The notes beneath the pieces are model-generated. The model had not been told where the DNA came from. It searched no databases and saw nothing but the letters and a program-made list of their open reading frames with translations. A stretch of DNA of 38,111 nucleotides, taken from contig LRSR01005394.1 in assembly GCA_001579985.1 (NCBI GenBank), positions 1 to 38,111 on the forward strand. Direction: 5' to 3'. Positions within the stretch are counted from its first letter, which is position 1, and each line of letters starts with the position of its first letter. The position numbers were made by a program, and so were the translations under genes. This document shows positions 1 through 11,008 of this stretch, one piece after another. Source of the stretch: Hypsibius dujardini (taxonomy: Eukaryota > Tardigrada > Eutardigrada > Parachela > Hypsibiidae).

Positions 1-36
1 GACCGACCGACCGACCGACCGACCGACCGACAGACC

Positions 37-80
<44 letters not shown>

Positions 81-150
81 TACAGACATACAGACATACA
101 GACATACAGACATACAAACAAACAAACAAACAAACAGACAAATAGACAAA
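1..150. repeat. Composite tetranucleotide microsatellite
   Basis: The window opens with GACC units that turn into GACA units, then an 8-bp ACATACAG-type unit, then CAAA units. The gradual shift of unit fits replication slippage with point changes. It probably lies in an intron, because an open frame without an ATG begins just after it. Confidence 0.95.
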
Positions 151-155
151 TAGAG

Positions 156-460
156 AAATACAAAATTTGTTGCTCGAATATGCGCTTTTTCGTAGACTCT
201 ACACCAGCAAGTACTACGAAGGAGCCTACTGGATCCGGAAGCTCACTATCGACCATCTTCTCTGCACCAATAAGCGATGGGAGGCGATGCCGCACATTGC
301 GATGATCGTGGAGCGTGCCAAGGTGTTGTTCGGCGAAGGAAGCGAGGAATACGGAGAGGAACGCAAACTGGCGAGCGAGAAGATGGAGCGTCCAACTCCA
401 CAGCTGCTCGCGCAACATGCCGGGTCCGCGCTCGGAACCGGATCACGCCGCCGTCACTGA
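156..460 (+). CDS. Possible terminal exon of an unidentified gene (partial)
   Basis: An open frame of about 100 codons begins straight after the microsatellite and ends at a TGA at 458-460. No ATG opens it, but AG dinucleotides at 152-155 could be a splice acceptor, so it may be the last exon of a gene whose body lies left of the window. The composition is protein-like: an amphipathic, charged stretch (YYEGAYWIRKLTIDHLL, then a second helix rich in Glu and Lys) resembles paired helices of a TPR-type repeat. The last 20 residues are low-complexity and basic. I do not recognise the family. The C-terminal helical repeats of SET/MYND proteins are one untested idea. It could also be a chance frame. 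Confidence 0.4.
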
Positions 461-1447
461 GGACCTACTTCCAGCCCGGTCGCCGGTCGTGATGACTTTG
501 ATTCCGTTAGGCGTCTGTCTGATGTATGGACGTGGACTTTTATTTTCCTAGACCATTTTTTGTAACCTTTAATGCCGTCTCTCATCCCTCAATCTGACTG
601 TATCATGTACTTGCTCCGAATTCCGGTCGGTTCGGTTAGTCACCTGGTGGATTTTCCTTCCTGGACAGACTGGCATGGACGGGATGTCTGAAGACTTACT
701 GTAAGTGTTATCTTCTTGCGCGTCATGCCTGAATTCGAGGTCCCTTAATTCTAGCTATTTTTGGACAGAAGTCTGGACTGGACATTCCCTTTATGAAATT
801 TGTGGTTTTGAGTTATCCCCCTAGACACCTAGTGTGTCGTTGAATGTCATTTGCTTCGTCAATCTTGGGATTTCTTGTATTTTCGCCTATTCATTCGTTC
901 ATTTATTCAAGGCCGTAAGCGCAGAATAGTATCGTGTAAATGGCATGATCGTCAACAAAAAAGCAAGATTTACTCCTGACTTATAGTAGTACAGACTGAA
1001 TTTTGAATTGTCTGATTGTGATGGGTAAATGTTTTGCAATCAAAAGCAGCAATTAGTCAGGGCGCTTGGCAACTTCAGTTGGTTCAGTCGTAGTTCAATC
1101 AGTTCAGTGAAAATCTGAAATTATTTGCGTTTTCGTTGTGTTCCTGGACATGATTACTCTTTTTCTCGGCGGATTTGGAAATCTCGCTTAATTTTAGGGG
1201 TATCTAGCTAGGATTTGACCATTGAACATCAACGACCGTAGTTATTAATTGTTTACATTTTCAGTATTATAGTTTCGGGTGGCGCTCAAGTTTGCTTTAT
1301 GTACTATAGCGACGCGATTCTAAAGTGCAGCGCAAATTGGGCAATCCGTATATATAGCCCCGGGTGTGCGTACAAAACCACCTACCCGCTGAAATGCGCC
1401 TGTCTTCAGTCAAGCAATTTACCAACGGTACACATACTTAGTGATCT
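461..1447. other. Intergenic stretch, no feature recognised
   Basis: About 1 kb of mixed AT-rich sequence without a long frame, clear repeat or RNA gene. The first part could be 3' UTR of the possible exon to its left. Confidence 0.6.
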
Positions 1448-2800
1448 TCACAAATCTTCATCACTTTCTTCGGCAAAGGACGCTTCGTTGAAACAACTAA
1501 TCTCTAGAAAAGACTGCTCATTATCAAGATTTTTCTCTACACCATCCATACCTTCGACAGGACTATCCTCTGACACTAAATCGGCACCAATAAATGACTT
1601 TATTGTGCACGAAATAGAGACTCTTTCACACGCAGTTGACACCGTATTAATAAAATCCTGACGTCCTGGCTTTTTCATGTAACCTTTCTTTGTGAAAGCG
1701 CGATGATTCCTTCTCCAGTTGTGATATTCCTGCCGGTAGTTTTCCTTGAAGGGCTTGTTCACGCCAACGTCGAGGGGTTGCATCTTCCCTGTCATTCCGA
1801 CAGGCACGAATATTTGTTGAACGTTTCAGATAAAAGGCCATCCTCCGACTTGTGCACCCTTGCCTGGTCTCTGACCAACACACGAAGCCGCTGATCGGGA
1901 AAAAGGTGTGATCGATCCACTCGACGTCCAATTTTTGCGACCACCAAGCGCTGAGCGAGCTTCGAATAATCACATTTCCGGGCACAATAAGCGATTTCAG
2001 TATCTTGTCCGAGAGTTGACCGGTTTTTTTTGCGCCTTTGAACACGATTACGGCAGGGAAATTGCCACCATCAGCCTGGATCGTGAGAAGAATGGTGAAG
2101 CCCTCTTTATCTCCCGGTGGATGAATGATATTCACCTATAGCAAGTGATAATTTGGTTGATTGAGTGTTGCCAAAGTGGTCCGTTCATTCGAGTGATTGA
2201 CTGACCTGTTCATCGATTGATTACTTCTTTTGCCCCAAGCGGTGAGATGGTCTTCGGGTGTGATGAAACCAGCCTGGCCATGGTCTTATCGGAGTTAAGA
2301 AGGTCCGCTAAAGGCAATTTTTGGACAAGGACAATGTTAGTGATGGTGTCGAGAAATTCTTCTTGCTCTTTCTGTCAGACACAACAATTAAGACATCAGG
2401 TTCCTGACAAAAGCAGCAAACGCAATCAATCAATCAAGAACCAGGTTATCCTTCATCGATCAATCAAAGCATTAAACAAAGCAACTTACAATGTTTTCCA
2501 GCGTAAACGTCGCCTTCCTAGCCTTATGCGTTGGCACGTGGTAGACTAAATCCATTCGTTTCTTAAATTGATTGACCCAGCCATTAGACGCACTAAACCC
2601 CGGTATTCCTTCCCCTCTGAACGCTCCTCCAAGACCCATCCGCGAAACTCTTTCTCCAGCTCCGAATACATGCATTCGCGGCCTTTTCCCTCAGGAACAT
2701 TTTCAAGTCTTTGCACTGCAACTTCCCTCCACACCGATGAATCAAAACTCCATTCCCAGAGCGTGCAAGAGACAATCAACCGAAAAAGCAAGCTCTTACG
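1448..2800 (-). pseudogene. Pogo/Tigger-like DDE transposase remnant (copy 1)
   Basis: Read on the minus strand, this holds in order a CENP-B-type DNA-binding segment (SNGWVNQFKKR, about 2570-2610), a segment with a candidate first catalytic Asp (NSDKT) ending in GAKE, then a DDE_1 segment (ADGGNFPAVIVFKGAKKTG; later VGMTGKMQPLDVGVNKPFK at about 1750-1805). These are hallmarks of pogo/Tigger transposases. Two introns with GT-AG borders can be placed: 2372-2489 and 2136-2224, the latter in phase 0 directly after GAKE. Frame changes near 1810-1900 and in the helix-turn-helix part show that the copy is broken. The C-terminal tail to 1448 is acidic. The terminal inverted repeats were not found, so the outer limits are those of the coding remnant. 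It belongs to the same family as the remnant at 30.8-32.2 kb. Confidence 0.85.
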
Positions 2801-3539
2801 TTAGCCACCGGCGGAGGGTAGCATCTCCGATTTTCTCCGCTCTGGCAAATTCTCGCTGAAACAATTCATGAGGCAAAGACCAACGTTCCAAAATTGTATT
2901 TCTTTGGTTTTCGGTAAAAAAAATTCTGGCATTTTAAACAGAAACGGTAGATTTTTAACGGCAAAAACTTGGAATAAAATATTTAGGGCAATGCAGACGG
3001 AGTGGTGGGCAAAAAACCCCGGGGGCGTGGCTAAAACTGCGCCTTAAAATCGCGTCGCTACAGTAATAAGTTTTAATTATGAATTATTGTTAGCAGTAAA
3101 GTTAAATTACATGGCGCTCTGCAATACGGACCAGAGCTCAGACGTCAAAGATGATGTGCTTTTGAATTTCTGCTTAGTGCCGCTGTTGTTGGAATTGGTC
3201 AGTGGCACCGGTTCGGAGGTGGCCTAACAGTCTCAACTAGACGGCATACATTACAATGAGTCTCTTTATGTTACGATGATATCATTTTTAATCTCTTTGC
3301 AATGCCGTCCACATTAATTTTTACATAAAATGTTTACATTTTTAATAATTTTACTAGTTAACACCGCAGCTCGATGTTTCTCCAGTGCATGCAGCAGCCC
3401 ACGCAGCGAGCAGACGAATGAATATCAATTAATGTGTAAGTCAAGGAAACATAAGCATACAATATACATACATATATATATACGTGCGCTTCGTACAATA
3501 GTCTCTTGTCGGGATGTTGAAGGGACGCAAAGGGAAAGT
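2801..3539. other. Intergenic stretch, no feature recognised
   Basis: AT-rich sequence between the transposase remnant and the GPCR remnant, with a short (CATA/TATA) tract near 3455-3485. No coding or RNA feature was found. Confidence 0.55.
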
Positions 3540-3775
3540 ATCCCATCGAGGATGACAATCCAGTATACGAAGGACGGCGTGGCGAGGTAGCAGATTATAG
3601 GGCTGATCGACCCACGAATGAGCGAACTGTCCGATGTACTCCAGCATGAAAAGAGTTGCATCCCAGTAGCCAGGCATGCACGTCACCAATATAAAAATAA
3701 GTTATTCGGAGTCCAACACAAGACAATTTCCGTGACCAGAAAGGCTAGCAATTGAATTTTTACATTTGAATTTTT
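3540..3775 (-). pseudogene. Rhodopsin-like GPCR fragment (helices 6-7)
   Basis: On the minus strand the sequence encodes a helix 6 with the CWTPNN signature at about 3715-3750, then a helix 7 region (YIGQFAHSWV, then ICYLA). Both match the intact receptor at 7148-8197 (CWTPNN; YFGQFLHSWV; LCYLA). A stop codon follows helix 6, and the frame changes after SWVDQP within helix 7. No N-terminal half is recognisable upstream, so this is a 3' relic of a duplicated receptor gene. Confidence 0.8.
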
Positions 3776-3815
3776 CCCAAAGGTATTTTACTCCCCATCC
3801 AGCTGGCTTGTCAGT

Positions 3816-3828
3816 CCCCCCCCCCCCC
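3816..3828. repeat. C13 homopolymer tract
   Basis: A run of 13 C between two GPCR relics. It is the longest of ten G or C runs of 10 bp or more in the window. Confidence 0.95.
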
Positions 3829-4214
3829 GGTGGACCTCAATCGGCCACGAGAAGGGAGGAGTCAAAGGATTCAGAGCAGAAATCACATCCCAGGTCGTAC
3901 AAAATATAACATGGGGAGTATGTTCTCGAAGAAAGTTGCCTTCGAATCAGACCAAATTATCTTAAACTCGAAAATGATCCCAATTTGGGGGGACAAGCCA
4001 AGACTCTCGCTCGTTCCTGTGAGATGTATCTTCTTAGCAACTTCACAACGACCACAAGAACAACTTAAAATTTGCTTCTCATCCAAAAGTTCCAGGACCA
4101 AAATTTCAACAATGAAACTCTCCACCGCAAAAAATTATCTGTGCATCAGGTGTGTTTCTAATCCTGAAGCAAGCATTCTCCCCCTCACACAAAAACATGT
4201 GAGAGCACGCATGC

Positions 4215-5268
4215 TATGTGAAACAACAACTCATCAACCGATTGAGGTCAGCACGAAGATTGTCCATGACAAGCTAACAGATGATGGGACTCAACCAGGC
4301 GTGCGCAAACTGGCCGAAATACTGCACCGTGAAGAATGTCGCGTTCCAATAACCACCCATGGTAAGTGACCATGAGAAAGAAGATGTTAGTCGGCGTCCA
4401 GCAGAGCACCATTTTTACCACCAGAAACGTCAGCGAACGGATTTTCGTGCTATGGTTGAGAAAGGAGCGTTGTGGTGTTATTGACATCGGACCCTTTTGT
4501 TGAACAATCGATTGACCCTTGACTGAATCATTTTCCTCAATGGTGACGGATTTCCGAGGGAACTAGTCCGGTGGTGTACTTTCAAATCGTATCCTCACCC
4601 TTGTCTGCTTCTCCCTCCGTCGACTATGCAGCTTAATTAATACTACAACGTAGATCAAAACAATCACAATCTCTCGTAAACTGAAGCAAATGACCTCTTC
4701 CATACACACCTAAGATTCCTGGATGGAGAGGTCTGACAGACACTTAAATCGGGGTCCGTTACATTGCCACGCCCCCAAATGATGACCGGTAGTTCGACTG
4801 CGTGAACCGTGATCCAGGCTGCAAGGGTGAGTAGTAGAGCAAGCCTTCGGGTGTGCCGGTGACGGTAGTTGAAGGGGAAAGTCACCGCCCAGAGACGATT
4901 TCCTGCGATGAGGACAAGACTGAATCGGTTAGCTGACGTGGACAGTCGACCGCCGTAATGTCAGAAGAAGGTACAACTGGCTGCGCTGAAGGGCCAGCGG
5001 TTAGAGAAGCCGAACACCACCAAGGCTGGCATGATGGTGAGGGAAGCGAAGAGATCGTGCGGTGAGGGCGATGTTGAGGATGCAGACGTTGAGCGGGATA
5101 CGCAGGCCAGAACGGAGTGCGACTGTGGCCAGTATGATGCCGTTGAGGAGGAGTGTGGCTACGGCGGAGAAAGCCACGAATCAGTTCGTGCTGACTTGCG
5201 GTACGACAAAGGCGGGATGCAGGATGAATCATAGTGAAATTCCGGGTAATGTTCGAAAAATTTGCCAT
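4215..5268 (-). pseudogene. Rhodopsin-like GPCR pseudogene (near full length)
   Basis: The minus strand carries, in order, a start MANFSNITRNFTM at 5268 with N-glycosylation sequons, a helix 1 relic (LLLNG), a helix 4 segment (WITVHAVELPVIIWGRGNV at about 4760-4820), a helix 6 with CWTPTN near 4405, and a helix 7 end (ICYLAMDNLR) at about 4245-4275. Each matches the intact receptor at 7148-8197 in the same order and spacing. The pieces sit in different frames with stops between them: the frame is lost soon after residue 17, and helix 7 is split by a frameshift. It is therefore a dead paralogue of the intact gene. The plus-strand open frame at 3830-4369 is partly its antisense shadow. Confidence 0.85.
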
Positions 5269-5433
5269 AATTATTATGAGCCTTTAGAGAGAATAATAAA
5301 GTGCAAAAGTATATCGTAACAATTCTAACAAGCGATGAGCTATGTACAGTGAAAACCCTAGACGTCCTTTCTAACAAATAACATATAGTAAATACGTCAC
5401 TGTGAGGCAACTGCAAAGTCGGAGAGCGGTTAT

Positions 5434-5444
5434 CCCCCCCCCCC
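5434..5444. repeat. C11 homopolymer tract
   Basis: A run of 11 C upstream of the broken GPCR and 66 bp before a MITE. Confidence 0.9.
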
Positions 5445-5511
5445 AGCAGGTACAATGACTCGAGCACAGGCAAATTTCACGCCTATCTTTATTCGTTATT
5501 TTGGTACAATA

Positions 5512-5850
5512 GAGACGTTTAAGCAAACCGGAGTAAGCGTAACCTAAATTTAAGCGTAAGACCAGCTAAATTTACGCTTACGACTGGATATTTAAGCACT
5601 CGACGTAAGGATCTGGGCGTAAGGCGCAAAAGCAGAAATTTCCAAGGAAACTATTCTACTTTGAATTGAACTTCTACTAAAATTTTCTTACTCCTTTCTT
5701 ACGGCGAAACTCAAGGCCCATTGCCCCTTAAGTCAAGCAGTAGCGTAAGAAATTAACCTTAAGAGAGGCCACACCCCCTGCTCATTCCTATTGGTCCGTG
5801 TCCTTAATTTTACGCTTACGTTACGCTTACGCCGACTGCTTAAACGTCCC
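5512..5850. mobile_element. TA-flanked MITE with terminal inverted repeats
   Basis: The left end GAGACGTTTAAGCA..CGG.GTAAGCGTAA is mirrored at the right end (5820-5850) with one indel and a few mismatches. Both ends abut TA (5510-5511 and 5851-5852), the target duplication of Tc1/mariner/pogo-type elements. The 339-bp interior holds many TAAGCGTAA/TTACGCTTA words in both orientations and no coding frame. It is a non-autonomous element. Which transposase moved it cannot be told from the window. Confidence 0.8.
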
Positions 5851-5852
5851 TA

Positions 5853-7140
5853 ATTCATTGTAATTGTAAGTGAATTATCCTCGGGAGTTTTCCTGCTAGA
5901 TATCCATGTAGCAGATTTGACAGATGCTATAAAATCAATAGAAAACGAGACCTTTTGGCTAGTCCTGTCAGTTTCATGTGATATAGGGGCTGGTAATTGT
6001 GCTTAATAGAGTTCCAGGGAGCGCGGGGCCGGAAGAGTTTAATGCCCTTAATAAGTGGAATAAATGACTGGGATTATCAAGCCGCGCCGAGTAAAACGCG
6101 AGATGCCCATAAAGTAGTGTATTCCTAGAATCAGTGGGCTGTGTTTACCGCACTACGTTTTATAAAATAGCAATAGTTTTATTGCAAGAGCTCCCTTTAG
6201 GCTGGCAAAAATAATTTATCAAGCGCATCACAATTATAAATGTTACATAGTTCTTGCTCTCGTTATCTAAATACTGGCATCCCTGAAACCGTTCCGATTT
6301 AGAATTTAGTCGACTGTCCCATGATCAAGGTATTGGTTGGCTATTTATTTTAATTTCCAAACGTCGCATTGCACCGGAGATAATTCTCAGCTTGAGGCAG
6401 CGAAACTTTCTCAATAAAAAAAAACTAAAAAGCAAACAAATTAGAGAACAGAAAACAATAAGCAGTAAATAGAGGAGAGTAAGGCAGATGGGAAAAGAGA
6501 AAAACGAGGGTTAGATATTCAATTTTAGGTTTTTCACCCAGAGTCTAGGGAACCAGAGGTCTTGTGCTGACAAATGTTTTTTTTGTAAACAGTTATGGCT
6601 TATAAGCCAAAAAGATCAGTAGCGAATTAAGGAAAACTCGAAAGGGGATGGCTAGCCTGAGGCAAGGAGCGAGGTTAGCAACTTAAGAAATCCAAAAATT
6701 ATTGGCCCCCTTGCTCTGAGGAGGGGGAGACGTCATTTTGGACGCGGGGGGGGGGAGAGGAACAATGAAGAGGGCTACTTATAGCTAGTGATTTTAGGGA
6801 GCTACAGCCGGACACCGCATAGAATAAGGATTAATTGTTAATTATTAAGGAATAATTGTTAATTGTTAAGGATTAATGATTGGGATCAGCATGTCAGCCA
6901 CTTTTTCGGCATATCCGACCTAAGGCGAAGGTTTTTATGCCAAGCCTCTTTCCCGTTTTCCAATCGCTGGTTTTGTGTGACGTGGTTCATCAAGCGCATG
7001 CAACATACAATGTTGAAGTCAACATTCGATAATATACTAGAAACGGCTTGCATGCCTCAAAATATTACTAAATTGGGGTGAGTGGAGCTTAGAAAATAGA
7101 CTCTGTCCGGTCTCAACTTTGACGTCATTGTTGAACGCCT
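5853..7140. other. Intergenic stretch with low-complexity islands
   Basis: No gene recognised. It contains a G10 run at 6746-6755 beside a GC-rich patch (6700-6760) and imperfect TAATTGTTAAT direct repeats at 6825-6880. Confidence 0.55.
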
Positions 7141-7146
7141 TTTATT
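7141..7146 (-). terminator. Candidate poly(A) signal for the GPCR
   Basis: AATAAA on the minus strand lies one base past the TAG stop of the receptor. It is canonical in sequence but unusually close to the stop, so the true 3' end may use another site. Confidence 0.4.
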
Positions 7147-7147
7147 A

Positions 7148-8197
7148 CTAGCTGCGCTGGAACATCCGGTTGATCCCATTCCGAAGCCCGTCCATAGCGA
7201 GGTAGCACAAAATCGGACTGACCCAGGAGTGGAGAAACTGCCCGAAGTACTGCACCGCAAAGAAAGTTGTGTTCCAATAAAACGGGACCCAAGACGCCAC
7301 CAGAAGGTAAAACACGTTGTTCGGTGTCCAGCAAAGGAGGAGTTCAATCACTAAATAAGCCAGCACTCGTTCCTTCGATCGCCGACTGGACGGTGTCCGA
7401 TCTCCTCCCGACCGTCCAGCTGCAACAGCAGCACTCCCGTGATCCTTCACCGTGTCACTTTCAGGCGCAAGCGCGGGAACCTGCATTACCATGACATGCA
7501 TACCGTGTGACGTCACCTTCACATGCTTCTGCTTCTCCCGCTGAAACAGCTTCACCAGAATCACCGCGTACATCAGAATGATCACCACCTCCGGGACGGT
7601 GAAGCACAGCAGTTCCTCCACGAAGCTGTAGACACGCTGCTGCGACCGGTCGATCCAGCAGTTGGGGTCCAACGGTGAAACGTTCATCCGTCCGCGGATG
7701 ATCACCGGCAGACACAGCACATGCACCACGATCCAGGTCACCGCGATTAAGGCCAGAGCTACGCCCTTGGTGTGACGTTGTCGGTAGCTGATGGGAAGGG
7801 TCACGGCCCAGAAACGGTTGACCGTCACCAGAACGTGGGCGTAACGGTTGACCGCCCCGAAGACGGTGCCGCCGTAGGCTAGCAGGATGGTACAGCTGAG
7901 GGGGTTGTATGGCCAACGGTTGTGGTAACCGTTGAGGATGGTGCCCGGCATGTTGGTCAGGCCCGCGCAGATGTCGGTCACGGCGATGTTAACGATGTAG
8001 AGATTGAAAGCGGTGTGGAGTTCCGCACGGCAGGCGATGGCCGTGACGAGGATGCCGTTGAGGACCAGCGTGGCGAGGCAGGAGAAGGCGGTGAACCAGG
8101 TCATGACGTCGTTGACGACGGTTCTTTTATCCGAGAAAAACGTTGTCCCGTTTTTTAGCAGGGTTTGATTGAGGGTCAAATTCGTGAGAAGAGCCAT
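7148..8197 (-). CDS. Rhodopsin-class (class A-like) orphan GPCR
   Basis: A single-exon 349-residue seven-helix receptor. I chose the ATG at 8197 because it puts an N-glycosylated tail (sequons at N6, N10 and N16) before helix 1; the frame is open another 68 codons upstream, but those residues do not look like receptor sequence. Class A landmarks: N47 in helix 1 (VLNG), D75 in helix 2 (IAVTD), C102 and C180 for the helix 3-loop 2 disulfide, W155, P202 and Y210 in helix 5, CWTP at 289-292. Two microswitches are atypical: DRY is NRF (127-129) and NPxxY is SPILCY (327-332). The third cytoplasmic loop (about 220-275) is basic and Ser/Gly-rich. It probably couples to G proteins at the plasma membrane; the ligand is unknown. 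Two broken paralogues lie downstream on the same strand, and this is the only intact copy here. Confidence 0.92.
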   Translation of the reverse strand: MALLTNLTLNQTLLKNGTTFFSDKRTVVNDVMTWFTAFSCLATLVLNGILVTAIACRAELHTAFNLYIVNIAVTDICAGLTNMPGTILNGYHNRWPYNPLSCTILLAYGGTVFGAVNRYAHVLVTVNRFWAVTLPISYRQRHTKGVALALIAVTWIVVHVLCLPVIIRGRMNVSPLDPNCWIDRSQQRVYSFVEELLCFTVPEVVIILMYAVILVKLFQREKQKHVKVTSHGMHVMVMQVPALAPESDTVKDHGSAAVAAGRSGGDRTPSSRRSKERVLAYLVIELLLCWTPNNVFYLLVASWVPFYWNTTFFAVQYFGQFLHSWVSPILCYLAMDGLRNGINRMFQRS

Positions 8198-8401
8198 ACT
8201 TTTTATGCTGCTAATGCTTCGAAACTTTATTCTGGGTAAAAAAAGGTTCGGTTTTCTAGAAACAAACAGGCCGCAACGAGTTAATACGGAAGAAAGACAT
8301 GGAATTAAATGGCTGCTGCATGTGTCGGAGTAGTGCCGATGCTTATCCGCAAATGGCACACCGCTGTAGCCCTTTATTTCCGTCTGTCTCCGCACCCACA
8401 A

Positions 8402-9227
8402 GACGCTTAGCTTGTCTCGCCTTGAATGTCAATAATTGCGGGAACTAGTCACAATTGCTTATGGATAATTAGGTTTGCGGTTCACCGAGAACACAGGCAT
8501 GTTCCGCGATGTGGGCGAAAATGACGTTCACGCACGCAACAAGAATGGTATTATATTTGTTGTCAATCATGGATATAGCTGGGGTGTTTTCGACAAAGTT
8601 ACTGAAGTGAGCTAAATCGGACTTGGATCATCCAACCGCGATAAATTTACTTCAGTCGATGGTGATTGTTGAATGCCAGTCGGGAGAAAAACGGCATAAC
8701 CTTGGTTAATGAAGCATGATTTATTGAAGTTGGATATAGGCGAGTGCGTCCGAAATATTTCAGACTAATGGAAGGAAGTGTTCTAAAACGGTACTGAAGG
8801 TTATGGCCGCAATATTGGACTACATACTCAGCCATGTATTGAAAAAATCACGCGACAGTTGGGAACGGTGAGTATGCACCGTGCATCAGTGATAAAGTAA
8901 AATTTGAGGCGGAACAGTGGATAAAAAACTAATAATTTCAGTTTTTATAGAGGTCAAGAATACAATGAATACAATTTTGGAATACAATGAAAAGAAAATC
9001 AAAGCGTTCAATGTTCTATCAACTTTGAAGTTATGTTCAACAATTTTTTGGACAATATTGGGAAAATCTAATTTCAAAGATAATTACAGAGAAAGTCCTC
9101 ATATCCTAACAACGTCACCGTGTTGGTTTCTATTCGGTTGCTATGAATACCACACTGAGCCGAGAGAGCATGTCAAGTAGAAATCACGTGACTGTTAAAA
9201 ATATGAGAACTTTCACTGTATAAACAT
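8402..9227. other. Intergenic stretch upstream of the GPCR
   Basis: AT-rich, with only short frames of low-complexity composition. The GPCR promoter should lie at its left end or within 8198-8500, but I could not pick out a clear core promoter. Confidence 0.5.
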
Positions 9228-9276
9228 ATGCATGTTTTCCCTGTTGAATGGAGGCCAAGATTTGAGAAATGTAATT

Positions 9277-9393
9277 ACGTGCGTTTTATCTCTAACCGGG
9301 ACCGGTCACATCATCACGTGCGTTTCATCTCTAACCGGGACCGGTCACATCATCACTTGCGTTTCATCTCTCACCGGGACCGGTCACATCAAC
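9277..9393. repeat. Three tandem copies of a 39-bp unit
   Basis: Units at 9277-9315, 9316-9354 and 9355-9393 differ at only a few positions. Each contains ACCGGGACCGGTCACATCA, with an ACCGGT palindrome. The length is a multiple of three, so open frames of 13-residue repeats appear by chance in more than one frame; I do not call a gene. Confidence 0.95.
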
Positions 9394-11008
9394 CAAGTTC
9401 GAGAAAAATTATTCAGCCCTCGCCCCGGCCAAGACACATCTTGCTTCTGCGCGACCTTTAATTTTTCTTTCTACGTAGAAACCAAACATCGATCAAGCAA
9501 CAGGCTCTGTCACCAGATTGAAATAAAAACGAAACAGACTCGATAGCGAAGCAGTAATGTGTTTTCGCCTTCTCTTTTTTTAAAGCGTTTCTTTTGCCGG
9601 CATGCATGCAAAGCTAGACATCTGCGTAAACAAGCCAAAACTGACCAAATTGCGTCCCCCTACACCTTTCTTCCTCCTTAGCGGTGATTGTGAAGAACCA
9701 AGAGTGGATTACATTTTAGAATGAAACAGAATGTGACCCGAAATGCAGATTATCCGACCTCAACAACGGTCTGCCCCATCCCATTTTATGGCGATTACGG
9801 TGCATTCCCTTTACAAAGCCCTTGCTTCTACTTATTGGTCGTGCTGACGTCAAACAATTAATAAGACAAAGACTACCACTCAACAGTCTGACTTGCGTGA
9901 AGATCAGAACTACTTTGGTGATTGTGCTTCCGGTTGCTCAAAGTCTCAACATCAGACGTACACCCGATACAGCTGTGGTCCACGATGAACCACACCTGAG
10001 GGTGAGGTTGTTTTGTGTTCTTATGCTTCTGTCGAACTATTCCTGGGTCCTTATTAATAGCCACACCCCAAAAACATGCACGGACGCGGAATTAGGGAGC
10101 GCCGTAAACTTCACCTTTATTCATGGTTCGCCAGTCTGTTCATGCACCATGGATTATGAAAGGGAATAAAATACTAATCGACAACCACCGACCGCACGCA
10201 TCTTGAACAGGAAGTGGCGCCGAAACACAATAGTATTCATAGTTTACATATATAATATAATTTAATACATTATATAATTAAATTTATTAATTAATATTAT
10301 AATATTATAATGTTGTATAGTATAATAGACTTTAATAGTTTATAAACATAATGCAAGTTATATATTAATAATATATATTTAACTTAACAATATTGAGCGA
10401 AATCCCATTGCATCACTAGTCGTTCTTTCGGCTTTAAAACAGTAAGAGTTCTTTTAACAAGCCCCTCCCCCCAGAGCATATCGATCGGTCAGTTCAGGCA
10501 AGTGTTCGAAAACGGTTCACTCTTCCAGCCTGAGCTTATTGATGAGCTATACCAGAATCCGCATCAATGATCTGCAAGATCGAAGTTCAATGAGGACCAC
10601 CATGACAGAGAACCATCTATATGTCATAGAAGAGGCTTTACTGGACTGCCACAGTGGACCGTTAGGTTTCATGACAACAAAGGCATTTGAAAACATTCAG
10701 AATTTTAGGCAATAGCAGCACAAACTGCTAATGATCTGGAGGACTCAACAGAGAAATTTATCGTATATTGCGAGTGTTTTTCCCACATTTTTGTGCGCTC
10801 TGAAAAGTACGAAACTTCGCGGCCGTAATCCTCGTACATGTGTGATTGCACGTGGACCCGGCTGTAGCAATGCAGTCGTTTATACCGATTCGACTCACTT
10901 CGGTATCTGAACTGGCTGGATGGGCTCTTTCGGTACCGCGGTGCACCCCGGCGCCTCTTGGTGTCTTGACCATTTCGCATTTCCCACTCGGGGATTGTCG
11001 TCGTCTAA
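9394..11008. other. Intergenic stretch with an AT-rich tract
   Basis: No convincing gene. The 115-codon plus-strand frame at 9822-10169 has no recognisable domain. A tract of almost pure A/T lies at about 10,238-10,400. Confidence 0.5.

Noticed and set aside
1-150. Possible CRISPR-like or telomeric repeat
   Set aside because: The units are simple tetranucleotides with no spacers and not a telomere motif.
1299-1661. 120-codon plus-strand open frame
   Set aside because: It is antisense to the acidic tail of the pogo-like transposase.
3830-4369. 179-codon plus-strand open frame
   Set aside because: Its 3' part is antisense to the GPCR pseudogene, it crosses a C13 tract at its start, and it shows no domain.
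7461-7916. 151-codon minus-strand frame and the 7922-8158 plus-strand frame
   Set aside because: They are shadows of the intact GPCR in other frames.
9228-9546. Two frames with 13-residue repeats
   Set aside because: The 39-bp unit is a multiple of three, so several frames stay open by chance. No start context or domain supports a gene.
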